Assembly: GCF_000374005.1 (NCBI RefSeq)
Contig: NZ_KB893139.1
Coordinates: 1-64,000, forward strand
DNA length: 64,000 nt
Reading direction: 5' to 3'
Source of the DNA: Kiloniella laminariae DSM 19542
GTDB lineage: Bacteria > Pseudomonadota > Alphaproteobacteria > Kiloniellales > Kiloniellaceae
How positions within the stretch are numbered: position 1 is the stretch's first letter; every line of letters starts with the position of its first letter. The notes under the pieces are model-generated. The model was not told the origin of the DNA. It was given only the letters and a program-made list of their open reading frames with translations, and did not search any database. A program made the position numbers and the translations under genes. Positions 8,211-15,775 of the stretch are shown here, piece by piece.

Positions 8211-8843
8211 TTACTCGGTAAGAAGCCTGCCCGTAGTGGCGCTTGTCTTGCCGGTTGTATCCTGGAAGACAAGGATCTGGCTGTTGATATAGCTTTCCAT
8301 AATAGAGATCGCTTCTTTCGGTGTCACGCCACCAGCTGTCAGGGCGCAGCGGATCCAGAGCCCTTCGACCATCGCGGCAAGCCCGGTTGCTGTGCTTCGT
8401 ACCATTGAGGCTGGCAACAGCGGTTTAAGTGCATGCTGGAAATTACTGTGCATCCGGCGTTCGTTGATCCGGTGCAGGCGGGCCAATTCTGGCGATGTTG
8501 GAACAAGTGCCCAGAAAGCGAGCCAGACATCAACAACGCCAGGTTTGAACTGGTCGTGGGCAAAGTTGGAATAAACGACGGCGAGGAGACGTTCTATAGG
8601 GGTTTTTGCTTTGGCAAGACGGATAGAGGTCTCTTCACCCAGCTGGCGCATCAGATGCTGGAGTGTCGCTGTCAACAAGCCGGATTTGTCATCAAAATAA
8701 TGGGCGACGATGCCAGAGGAAAGGCCGGCGCGTTTGCTGATCTTCGAGATGCTGGCATTGGTGAAACCCTCTTCGTGAATCAAAGCAATGGTTGCCTCGA
8801 TCAACTGGGTTTTCCTGATTTCTTCCATCCCGACTTTCGGCAA
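8211..8843 (-). CDS. betI: TetR-family choline-responsive repressor BetI (TTG start)
   Basis: A 210-residue TetR regulator. The helix-turn-helix is residues 10-55 (TIALIHEEGFTNASISKISK, then RAGLSSGIVAHYFDDKSGLL), as in BetI. The start is placed at TTG 8843 because the encoded LPKVGMEEIRK aligns with the MPKLGMQSIRR opening of Escherichia coli BetI and AGAGGAG lies 9 bases upstream. The frame remains open to an ATG at 9014, but that extension looks unlike protein. It should repress the bet and cho genes in the absence of choline. A 46-bp palindrome upstream is the likely operator. Confidence 0.9.
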   Translation of the reverse strand: MPKVGMEEIRKTQLIEATIALIHEEGFTNASISKISKRAGLSSGIVAHYFDDKSGLLTATLQHLMRQLGEETSIRLAKAKTPIERLLAVVYSNFAHDQFKPGVVDVWLAFWALVPTSPELARLHRINERRMHSNFQHALKPLLPASMVRSTATGLAAMVEGLWIRCALTAGGVTPKEAISIMESYINSQILVFQDTTGKTSATTGRLLTE

Positions 8844-9010
8844 GGCCTGCGACTCCTCTGTTCTTGTGCAGTGTTCCCTTTGGGGCATCTGTCCTAGGGG
8901 CGTGCTTGGTTTCTGGAGGGGCCTTTGCCCTTTAGATCCAGCTTGCCAGTCGCATGTTTCTTTTGGGCGATCCCGGCATTTTGCAGCGTTATTGTCTGTT
9001 TGTTCCTTCA

Positions 9011-9056
9011 TCAATAATTTATTTTTATTGAACGTTCAATCAAAATAAATTATTGA
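9011..9056. promoter_or_regulatory. Probable BetI operator, 46-bp near-perfect palindrome
   Basis: Two 23-base arms meet at 9033/9034 and are complementary at all but one position. The core ATTGAACGTTCAAT at 9027-9040 is a perfect palindrome of the kind bound by BetI repressors. The site lies between betI and choX, so one TetR-family repressor could control betaine synthesis and choline import together. Sequence is direct observation; the protein partner is inferred from position and family. Confidence 0.8.
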
Positions 9057-9234
9057 TAGAGATGTCATGGATATTTTTTATGCTTCCTATTGCATAATTT
9101 TATACCGTGTCAAAGGGAGCGTATTCGGGCAATCTATCCTGCGAAAAAACAATAAGAAGCTCGCAGGGAGACGCCGTTAAATATAATATATAGCCCTCTG
9201 GACCGCTCTGGAGGGAAAAATGGAGGCAAGTGGA

Positions 9235-10197
9235 ATGAAACTCAAGCATATGATTTCGGCCAGCACACTGGCAATTTCAACGGCAATCGCGGTAGCAGGC
9301 TTTTCAGCAACTGCACAGGCTGCTGATCCGGCGGAATGCCAGGCTGTCACTTTCTCGGATGTTGGTTGGACTGATATCACCGCAACGACTGCAACGGCAT
9401 CCGTTGTTTTGGAAGGCCTCGGTTACAAGCCAGTAACACAGATCCTTTCCGTACCTGTTACCTACGCTGGTCTGAAAAATGGTGATGTTGATGTTTTCCT
9501 TGGCAACTGGATGCCAACAATGGAAGCCGATATCGCACCTTACCGCGAAGAAGGTTCTGTTGAGGATCTCGGTGCAAACCTGGAAGGGGCCAAGTACACT
9601 CTTGCCGTACCGACATACCTGGCAGACAAGGGCCTGAAAGATTTTGCCGATATTGCAAAGTTCAAGGATGAACTCGAGGGCAAAATCTATGGCATCGAAC
9701 CGGGCAACGACGGTAATCGTCTGATTCAGGGCATGATTGATGGTGACAGCTTTGGCCTGAAAGACTTTGAAGTGGTTGAATCTTCCGAAGCAGGCATGTT
9801 GTCGCAGGTTTCCCGTTCGACCCGCCGTGACAAGGGTGTTGTTTTCCTTGGCTGGGCACCACATCCGATGAACTCTAATTTTGAGCTGACCTACCTTACT
9901 GGTGGGGATGATGTGTTCGGACCAAACTTTGGTGGGGCAAACGTACATACCAACGTCCGCAAGGGTTACACTACCGAGTGCCCGAACGTGGGCCAGCTGT
10001 TGAATAACCTGAAATTCTCTCTCGCCATGGAAAACGAAATCATGGGCGCGATTCTGGATGAGGGTAAAGACGGTCCTGTTGCTGCGACTGAATGGCTGAA
10101 AGCCAATCCGGCTGCTCTTGATGCTTGGCTTGCAGGCGTGACTACCCTTGATGGTAGCGACGGTCTGGCTGCTGTAAAAGGTCATCTTGGTCTATAG
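9235..10197 (+). CDS. choX: Choline ABC transporter substrate-binding protein ChoX
   Basis: A 320-residue periplasmic binding protein of the OpuAC/ChoX family. The signal peptide ends near ATAQAADPAE. Aromatic residues that form the quaternary-ammonium box are visible in SDVGWTDITATTA, FLGNWMPTMEADI and VVFLGWAPHPMN. ATG 9235 is preferred because GGAGG at 9222-9226 is 8 bases upstream; the in-frame ATG at 9220 is only 4 bases after GGAGGG. It captures choline for ChoWV. It is the first gene after the bidirectional operator and is followed by a hairpin that may raise its level over choWV. Confidence 0.93.
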   Translation: MKLKHMISASTLAISTAIAVAGFSATAQAADPAECQAVTFSDVGWTDITATTATASVVLEGLGYKPVTQILSVPVTYAGLKNGDVDVFLGNWMPTMEADIAPYREEGSVEDLGANLEGAKYTLAVPTYLADKGLKDFADIAKFKDELEGKIYGIEPGNDGNRLIQGMIDGDSFGLKDFEVVESSEAGMLSQVSRSTRRDKGVVFLGWAPHPMNSNFELTYLTGGDDVFGPNFGGANVHTNVRKGYTTECPNVGQLLNNLKFSLAMENEIMGAILDEGKDGPVAATEWLKANPAALDAWLAGVTTLDGSDGLAAVKGHLGL

Positions 10198-10224
10198 GAT
10201 TGCCTGCCTGTTTCATTTGATTGC

Positions 10225-10252
10225 AGAGGGCTGGCTTTACTGTCAGCCCTCT
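10225..10252 (+). terminator. Intercistronic hairpin after choX
   Basis: AGAGGGCTG and CAGCCCTCT form a 9-bp stem around a 10-base loop, 28 bases after choX. There is no U-tract, so it is more likely a stabiliser or partial terminator that favours expression of the binding protein over choWV. The remaining bases to 10465 contain no gene. Confidence 0.55.
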
Positions 10253-10465
10253 TGCATGTTCTCATTGCAAGAACAAATCCAGCGACAGTAAGAAACCGTC
10301 CGCGACGCAAGAAGACGGTCTGACTGCCAGAACAAAAATAATCAGGGCTGGAGCCTGATACCTCTCTCCGGGATGTTCCGCGACATGTAACAGGGGTGAC
10401 ATGTCATCAAGGAATAGGGGAGAAGGACATCGGGATCACCCTCAAAGAACAAAAAGGGTTTCACT

Positions 10466-11326
10466 ATGTCCAGCATCGAAGAGTGGTTGATTGGTCATAA
10501 AATTCCTGTCGGTAAATGGGGCGAGAGTTTTTTTGATTTTCTCATCGATAATTTTTCAGGATTTTTTGATCTGTTTTCGGATGTTATGTCCTTTCTGATC
10601 AAGGGGTCAGTTGAAGGCCTGCTCTATCTTCCGCCGATTGTTCTGGTGGCCCTGATTGCAGCCTTGGCCCATTTTTTACAGCGATCCTGGAAGCTGAGCC
10701 TTTTTGTGTTTCTGTCTCTGCTTTTCATCATCAATCAGGGATATTGGGAAGAAGCGATCCAGTCGCTGGTTCTGGTGCTTTATTCGACCCTTGTTTGTAT
10801 GCTTGTGGGGGTTCCTCTTGGCGTTGCTGCGGCGCATCGCCCCTGGCTGTTCTCTATTTTGCGCCCGATCCTTGATCTGATGCAGACCATTCCCACCTTT
10901 GTCTATCTTATCCCTGCGATGATCCTTCTGGGGCTTGGTATGGTTCCGGGGATGATTGCGACGGTGATTTTTGCTGTTGCTGCCCCGATCCGTCTGACCC
11001 ACCTGGGCGTCTCCTCGGTGCCGACACCTCTGATAGAGGCGGCTGAATCTTTTGGCGCGACCAAAAGCCAGCTGCTGTGGAAGGTCGAGATTCCCTTTGC
11101 CCTGCCGACGATTATTGCCGGGGTTACCCAGTGTATCATGCTGTCACTTTCGATGGTGGTGATTGCCGCCATGGTTGGTGCACCGGGCCTTGGTGTGCCG
11201 GTGCTCCGGGCTTTGTCCCAGGTCAAGCCTGATATGGGGATCGAAGCAGGTCTGGCCATTGTGATCATCGCAATCCTGCTGGACCGCTTGTGCAAGCAGC
11301 GTAACGCTCCGGTCAAGGGCGCATAA
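10466..11326 (+). CDS. choW: Choline ABC transporter permease ChoW
   Basis: A 286-residue ProW-like inner-membrane permease with an amphipathic N-terminus and about six to seven hydrophobic segments. The EAA loop that contacts the ATPase is visible as AAESFGATKSQLLWKVEIP. The segment LMQTIPTFVYLIPAMILLG is characteristic of glycine betaine/choline permeases. It is second in choXWV and ends 4 bases before choV. Substrate is inferred from ChoX and the adjacent bet genes; the family also includes glycine betaine and proline betaine systems. Confidence 0.93.
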   Translation: MSSIEEWLIGHKIPVGKWGESFFDFLIDNFSGFFDLFSDVMSFLIKGSVEGLLYLPPIVLVALIAALAHFLQRSWKLSLFVFLSLLFIINQGYWEEAIQSLVLVLYSTLVCMLVGVPLGVAAAHRPWLFSILRPILDLMQTIPTFVYLIPAMILLGLGMVPGMIATVIFAVAAPIRLTHLGVSSVPTPLIEAAESFGATKSQLLWKVEIPFALPTIIAGVTQCIMLSLSMVVIAAMVGAPGLGVPVLRALSQVKPDMGIEAGLAIVIIAILLDRLCKQRNAPVKGA

Positions 11327-11330
11327 AGGG

Positions 11331-12551
11331 ATGAAACAAAGCATGACATCTACTGCAGTAGAATTTAAAAACGTCGATATTATCTTTGGTGATCGGCAAA
11401 AAGAAGCCGTGCCAATGGTCGATGCGGGGAAAACCCGCGAAGAGATTCTTGATGCCACCGGCTGTGTACTCGGGGTGGCTGATGGCTCAATCAGGATTGA
11501 GGAAGGCGAGATCTGTGTGCTGATGGGCCTATCCGGTTCGGGCAAGTCTACATTGTTGCGCGCGGTCAATGGCTTGAACAAGGTGACCCGGGGCGAAGTG
11601 CTGGTACAGGACGGCGATACCATGGTTGATGTGGCGTCCTGTGATGCCAAAACCTTGCGCCATATGCGGACAGAACGGGTTTCCATGGTCTTTCAGCAGT
11701 TTGCACTGTTGCCCTGGCGTACCGTCGCCGAGAACGTGGGGCTCGGGCTGGAACTTAAAGGCATGCCGAAGGCAGAACGCGAAGCCATCGTCGAGGAAAA
11801 GCTGAAACTGGTCAGCCTCGACAAGTGGAAAGACAAGTATGCACACGAGCTGTCAGGCGGGATGCAGCAGCGTGTCGGTCTGGCGCGTGCCTTTGCGACC
11901 GATGCTGATATTCTATTGATGGATGAGCCTTTCTCCGCGCTTGATCCTTTGATCCGTGACCATCTTCAGGACGAGTTGCTGGAGTTGCAGCGCAATCTTA
12001 AAAAGACCATCATCTTTGTCAGCCACGATCTGGACGAAGCACTGAAAATCGGAACACATATCGCCATCATGGAAGGTGGTCGCATCGTACAGTATGGTGA
12101 GCCCGAAGAGATTGTGCTTAATCCGGCCAATGAATACGTGGCTGAATTTGTCGCCCACATGAACCCGCTCAATGTCTTGCGCTGTGCTTCGCTGATGACC
12201 GAGGTCGAGAACATGCGTCGCGATGGGGATCAGCTGATCCTGGATAAATACGATGCCTTCAAAGTGGATCTCGACGGGCAGGGGGCCGTGGTCAAGGCAA
12301 CTTTTGACGGCAAGCTTGATTTGAAGCTCTTCTCCTATTCGGAAGAGACCGAGCTTGCGGATATTGTCTCGGATTGTGTTGTTGCTCTGGCATCGCCTGA
12401 TATTACGATGAAACGGGCAATTGAATTGCGTCAGGCAACGGGGAATCCCGTTCTGCTGGTGAGAGATGGCCGCCTTGTCGGTGTGGTCGGGGATGAAGAG
12501 ATCTATCAAGGCATCCTGCGGCAAAGTTCGATTGCCGATGCGGCGCAATAG
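11331..12551 (+). CDS. choV: Choline ABC transporter ATP-binding protein ChoV
   Basis: A 406-residue ProV-type ATPase. Walker A is GLSGSGKSTL (about residue 70), the signature is LSGGMQQRVGLARA, and Walker B is ILLMDEPFSALDPL. It has the long N-terminal extension of the family, which includes IIFGDRQKEAVPMVDAGKTR. The last 120 residues resemble a CBS-pair domain, which in OpuA-type transporters senses ionic strength. AAGGG lies just before the ATG. It drives ChoW and is 4 bases downstream of choW. Confidence 0.93.
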   Translation: MKQSMTSTAVEFKNVDIIFGDRQKEAVPMVDAGKTREEILDATGCVLGVADGSIRIEEGEICVLMGLSGSGKSTLLRAVNGLNKVTRGEVLVQDGDTMVDVASCDAKTLRHMRTERVSMVFQQFALLPWRTVAENVGLGLELKGMPKAEREAIVEEKLKLVSLDKWKDKYAHELSGGMQQRVGLARAFATDADILLMDEPFSALDPLIRDHLQDELLELQRNLKKTIIFVSHDLDEALKIGTHIAIMEGGRIVQYGEPEEIVLNPANEYVAEFVAHMNPLNVLRCASLMTEVENMRRDGDQLILDKYDAFKVDLDGQGAVVKATFDGKLDLKLFSYSEETELADIVSDCVVALASPDITMKRAIELRQATGNPVLLVRDGRLVGVVGDEEIYQGILRQSSIADAAQ

Positions 12552-12560
12552 GAATTGAAA

Positions 12561-13277
12561 ATGTCTGAAAATACCAGTCCCGTGATCAAGGGTATCCTGT
12601 TCGACAAAGACGGAACCCTGCTTGACTATGCCAAAAGCTGGATGCCTTTGAACAGGAAGGCATCTCTTATGGCTGCGGCCGGAGACGAAACACTGGCGGC
12701 AAGAATTCTGGAAGCGACGGGCTATGATGCGGTACAGGATCGGGTGTTGCCCGGTTCCATGCTCGCAGCCAGCAGCAACGGCGAAATCATTGCCAAGTGG
12801 TGCGAATTCCTTCCTGGCGTCGCCTATGAAGATCTGTTGCAGCGGGTAGAGAAAATTTTCCAGGAAGATGGGGAAACAGCGGCTGTTGCCGTGACCGATC
12901 TTTCGGTGCTGTTTGATCGTCTGAAGGCCCGGGGACTGAAGCTGGGGGTGGCAACCAGTGACAGTGAGCAGGGCGCTCGCCGCTCGCTAAAGCGGTTTGG
13001 GGCGGTTGAAAAGCTTGATTTTATTGCCGGATATGATTCCGGACACGGTCTGAAACCGACAGCGGGCATGGTGCAGGGCTTCTGTGCTGCAATGTCCCTT
13101 GACCCTGATCAGGTGATGGTTGTCGGTGATAATCTGCATGATATGGAAATGGGGCACAATGCCGGGGCGGGGCTCAAGGTCGGGGTTCTGACCGGGACAT
13201 CCGAGCGGGATGTTCTTGCAACTTTGGCAGACCATGTCTTGGGATCGATTGAAGAGCTGGAAACTATTCTCACATAA
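12561..13277 (+). CDS. HAD-family phosphatase (Gph-like)
   Basis: A 238-residue haloacid-dehalogenase hydrolase. Motif I is LFDKDGTLLDY with the nucleophile Asp and acid/base Asp. Motif II lies in KLGVATSDSEQGA and motif IV in MVVGDNLHDMEMGHNAG. It resembles phosphoglycolate phosphatases. ATG 12561 is preferred over TTG 12555. It starts 9 bases after choV and is the last gene before a strong terminator, so it is transcribed with the choline importer. Its substrate is unknown. Confidence 0.85.
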   Translation: MSENTSPVIKGILFDKDGTLLDYAKSWMPLNRKASLMAAAGDETLAARILEATGYDAVQDRVLPGSMLAASSNGEIIAKWCEFLPGVAYEDLLQRVEKIFQEDGETAAVAVTDLSVLFDRLKARGLKLGVATSDSEQGARRSLKRFGAVEKLDFIAGYDSGHGLKPTAGMVQGFCAAMSLDPDQVMVVGDNLHDMEMGHNAGAGLKVGVLTGTSERDVLATLADHVLGSIEELETILT

Positions 13278-13306
13278 AAGACTGTGGAAGATTTAAGAAG
13301 CCATTC

Positions 13307-13352
13307 CCTGTACTGCTGCTGTTGATTGTCAGTGGCGGTGCAGGTTTTTTTT
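13307..13352 (+). terminator. Rho-independent terminator of the choXWV-HAD operon
   Basis: A 15-bp stem (13307-13321 with 13330-13344, including several G-U pairs) has an 8-base loop and is followed by eight T residues. It ends the forward operon just before the convergent solute-binding protein gene. Confidence 0.85.
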
Positions 13353-13357
13353 ATTAT

Positions 13358-14164
13358 CTAGCCTGTAATATCCATATCTTCCGGGTCTCCAAGGTACTTG
13401 TTCATGATCTTCTGGATTGTACCGTCCTGCTGTAGCTCACCAATGATTTCATCGTAACGCCGGATGAGATTTTCCTGGTCTGGAAAATCAGAAGCCTTGG
13501 TGAAGACATTGTAATAACGCGTGGATTTTAAGGGATGAGGCAGATAGGAGATCTTGCCGAGATTACCGTTACGCTTTTCCTCATAGAGGGTGCTGATGGT
13601 ATTCAGCGGGACCAGATCAAAACGACCGGCGAGCAGTTTCGTGATCTGCTGGTCATTATTGGTTGTGATATCCAGCAACAGGCCTGCCTGCCAGAATTCC
13701 GGCGTATAGGCGACATCCTTTGTTGCGCCGATGGTCACCCCCTTAAGGTCTGATAACTGGTTGAACCTGTACTTTCCGGCATCTTCCCGGCGGAGGAAAA
13801 AATTCCAGGTCAGATCAATGTAGGACTTTTCGGGATAAATCAGATAGTCGAGCCGCGATTGCTTTTTTGAAAAGAGCAGAAGCATATCGGCCTTGCCCAG
13901 GCGTGCTTCTTCCTGAATTCGGGCATCAGACTTGATCAGGCGCAGCCTGAAGCCGAGATCAAGTCTTTTCATGACTTCAGTGATGATTTCTACATCTATC
14001 CCTTTAAGTTCTCCATCTTCTTCATACTTGAAGGGGGCCTGCGGTGTGGCCAAGAGGATCAGATCCCGCGCTTGAGTGGTTGAAAACAGAGTAACTACGC
14101 CCATAAACAGGCAGGATAACCAAAGACATCGCAAACCAGGTTTTCTCAAGCGTGTTTTGATCAT
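13358..14164 (-). CDS. Orphan family-3 extracellular solute-binding protein
   Basis: A 268-residue secreted protein. The signal peptide has a hydrophobic stretch, LWLSCLFMGVVTLFSTTQA. The family-3 (polar amino acid type) binding fold follows: LATPQAPFKYEEDGELKGID, then VEIITEVMKRL, later SDLKGVTIGATKDVAYTPEF. ATG 14164 is preferred over the open frame to 14209 because GAGGAAA lies upstream. No permease or ATPase is nearby, so it may serve a distant transporter or a sensory function. The ligand cannot be read from sequence. Confidence 0.82.
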   Translation of the reverse strand: MIKTRLRKPGLRCLWLSCLFMGVVTLFSTTQARDLILLATPQAPFKYEEDGELKGIDVEIITEVMKRLDLGFRLRLIKSDARIQEEARLGKADMLLLFSKKQSRLDYLIYPEKSYIDLTWNFFLRREDAGKYRFNQLSDLKGVTIGATKDVAYTPEFWQAGLLLDITTNNDQQITKLLAGRFDLVPLNTISTLYEEKRNGNLGKISYLPHPLKSTRYYNVFTKASDFPDQENLIRRYDEIIGELQQDGTIQKIMNKYLGDPEDMDITG

Positions 14165-14323
14165 CAAACTTTTCCTCAGGAAGAAACGCAACGAGAGGAA
14201 AGGTCTCAACTTTGGTTGATCCTGATCCTCGACCCTGGAAGCAGGTAAGGTACCTCAAGATTGTCGTAGAAACCGAGTATATCACTTTGTATGTTAAGCT
14301 TTGGTGAAATTGATTGTTTGTAT

Positions 14324-14365
14324 AGAAAAGCCCCGGAAAGAGGGATCTCTATCCGGGGCTTTTCT
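14324..14365. terminator. Bidirectional intrinsic terminator downstream of bmt
   Basis: AGAAAAGCCCCGGA at 14324-14337 is the exact complement of 14352-14365, with a 14-base loop. The GC core followed by a T-rich arm works in either direction. It closes the bmt transcript (stop at 14395) on the reverse strand. Confidence 0.85.
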
Positions 14366-14394
14366 AATTGATCATCTTGCGCAAGTTGGCCGGG

Positions 14395-15480
14395 TCAGAG
14401 CTGGCCGGGGAATTTTCCGTCGTCAGCAGCCTTGCGTTTGGGGTCACGCCCCCGGCGACGGCGGCCTTCGCCAGCCGGTGCTTCTGGTTTCGAGCCGAGG
14501 GGACCCAGGCTGTTCTGTTCCCGGGCGCCGTTGGATATCTCTCCCAATCGGGCGACAACTTCTTCCAGGCTCGGTTTTTTGCCCCGGGTGTGATTGTCCA
14601 GTGCATTGCGCATATGGCGTACGTGATCTGGTGAGGTGCCACAGCAGCCGCCAATGATGCGTATCCCGGCATCGACGGCAATTCTGGCATAGTCAGCCAT
14701 CAGTTCCGGCGTTCCGTTGTAACGAATGGCGCCATCCACATATTCGGGGATACCACAGTTGCTTTTCGAGACCAGGATATCGCCTTCTTCTGCCGCCATC
14801 GCCATATTGATCAGCGCAGCAACCATTTCGGAGGCACCAACACCACAGTTGGCACCATAGGCAACGGGGACTGGTGAGAGTTCTTTGACCTTGCGGGCAA
14901 AGTTACTTGGGGTCAGCCCCATCATGGTCCGGCCATTGGTATCAAAGCTGAGCGTGGTAACAATCGGCAGGCCGGTTTCACTGCAGGCTGTAACGGCGGC
15001 TTCAAGTTCTTCCGGGGCGGAAATGGTTTCAAGCCAGAGAACATCGGCACCTGCGCCTGCCAGAGCAACGGCCTGTTCACGGAAGGCGTCTATTCCCTCC
15101 TGACGGGTCAAGCTGCCGACGGGCTCAAAGATATCCCCTGTGGGGCCCATAGAGCCTGCGACAATGACGGGACGACCAGCACTATTGGCGACACGTCTGG
15201 TAATTTCTACGGCAGCCGCATTAAGCTCGGCAACCCGGTCTTCCATCTTGTGCAGCTTCATCCGGTTCCGCGTTCCGCCAAAGGTATTGGTCAGGAGGAT
15301 GTCCGACCCGGAATCGACAAAGGCTTTTTGCAAATTATAGATTTTTTCGGGCTGTTCGATGTTCCAGAGCTCGGGCGAGTCACCGGTTTCCAGACCCACA
15401 TCGAAAAGGTTTGTCCCAGTTGCCCCGTCGGCAAGCAGCCAGTCACGCTTGCTCAGAAGCTCCAGAAATTTGTTCGACAT
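14395..15480 (-). CDS. bmt: Betaine-homocysteine S-methyltransferase
   Basis: A 361-residue zinc-dependent homocysteine methyltransferase of the BHMT family. It moves a methyl group from glycine betaine to homocysteine, giving methionine and dimethylglycine. The barrel opens with LLADGATGTNLFDVGLETGD. Zinc ligands are visible at GANCG and the paired cysteines of IGGCCGTSPDH. After the barrel an unusual tail rich in Pro, Arg and Lys (GEGRRRRGRDPKRKAADD) is appended. A conserved-looking structured leader lies upstream and a terminator downstream. It stands alone as a transcription unit; substrate is inferred from family plus the surrounding choline/betaine genes. Confidence 0.9.
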   Translation of the reverse strand: MSNKFLELLSKRDWLLADGATGTNLFDVGLETGDSPELWNIEQPEKIYNLQKAFVDSGSDILLTNTFGGTRNRMKLHKMEDRVAELNAAAVEITRRVANSAGRPVIVAGSMGPTGDIFEPVGSLTRQEGIDAFREQAVALAGAGADVLWLETISAPEELEAAVTACSETGLPIVTTLSFDTNGRTMMGLTPSNFARKVKELSPVPVAYGANCGVGASEMVAALINMAMAAEEGDILVSKSNCGIPEYVDGAIRYNGTPELMADYARIAVDAGIRIIGGCCGTSPDHVRHMRNALDNHTRGKKPSLEEVVARLGEISNGAREQNSLGPLGSKPEAPAGEGRRRRGRDPKRKAADDGKFPGQL

Positions 15481-15525
15481 GTGTCACCTACCTAACGAAG
15501 AATAAAATGATATCCCTGAAACTAG

Positions 15526-15590
15526 GCCTTTTTGGCAAGCGGCGCAAGCTACATCAGGAATTCTTTATATGGTTTTATATGTCTGATGGA
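15526..15590 (-). promoter_or_regulatory. Candidate SAM-II/SAM-V type riboswitch leader of bmt
   Basis: On the reverse strand CATCAG (15588-15583) pairs with CTGATG (15557-15552). Its loop contains an A-rich segment ending AAACC. The pair is followed by a strand ending GCCAAAAAGG, 46 bases before the bmt start. A short P1 stem, a loop with AACC and a downstream GCNAAAAAGG that closes a pseudoknot is the SAM-II/SAM-V plan, known upstream of methionine-cycle genes in alphaproteobacteria. The assignment is by eye, and the stem is only six pairs. The remaining bases of the 15481-15775 gap show nothing else. Confidence 0.35.
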
Positions 15591-15775
15591 CGATCAAGGT
15601 GATGGTGATGACGGGTTTGTGACGGAGCAGTGGTAAAAAAATGATCTTTTGTTCGGTCACGACTGTTCATCGGTTGGAAAAAGGACTACATATAGGCCCC
15701 TCGCAATCGCTCTCCCGGCTGTTTGGGTGACGCTAAGTTGCTCTGGCGTTCGGCCGGACAGGGAGCTTGTGTGTG

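Noticed and set aside
9014-9016. ATG at 9014 as the betI start
   Set aside because: It lies at the operator, lacks a ribosome-binding site and would add about 57 residues absent from BetI; TTG 8843 fits better.
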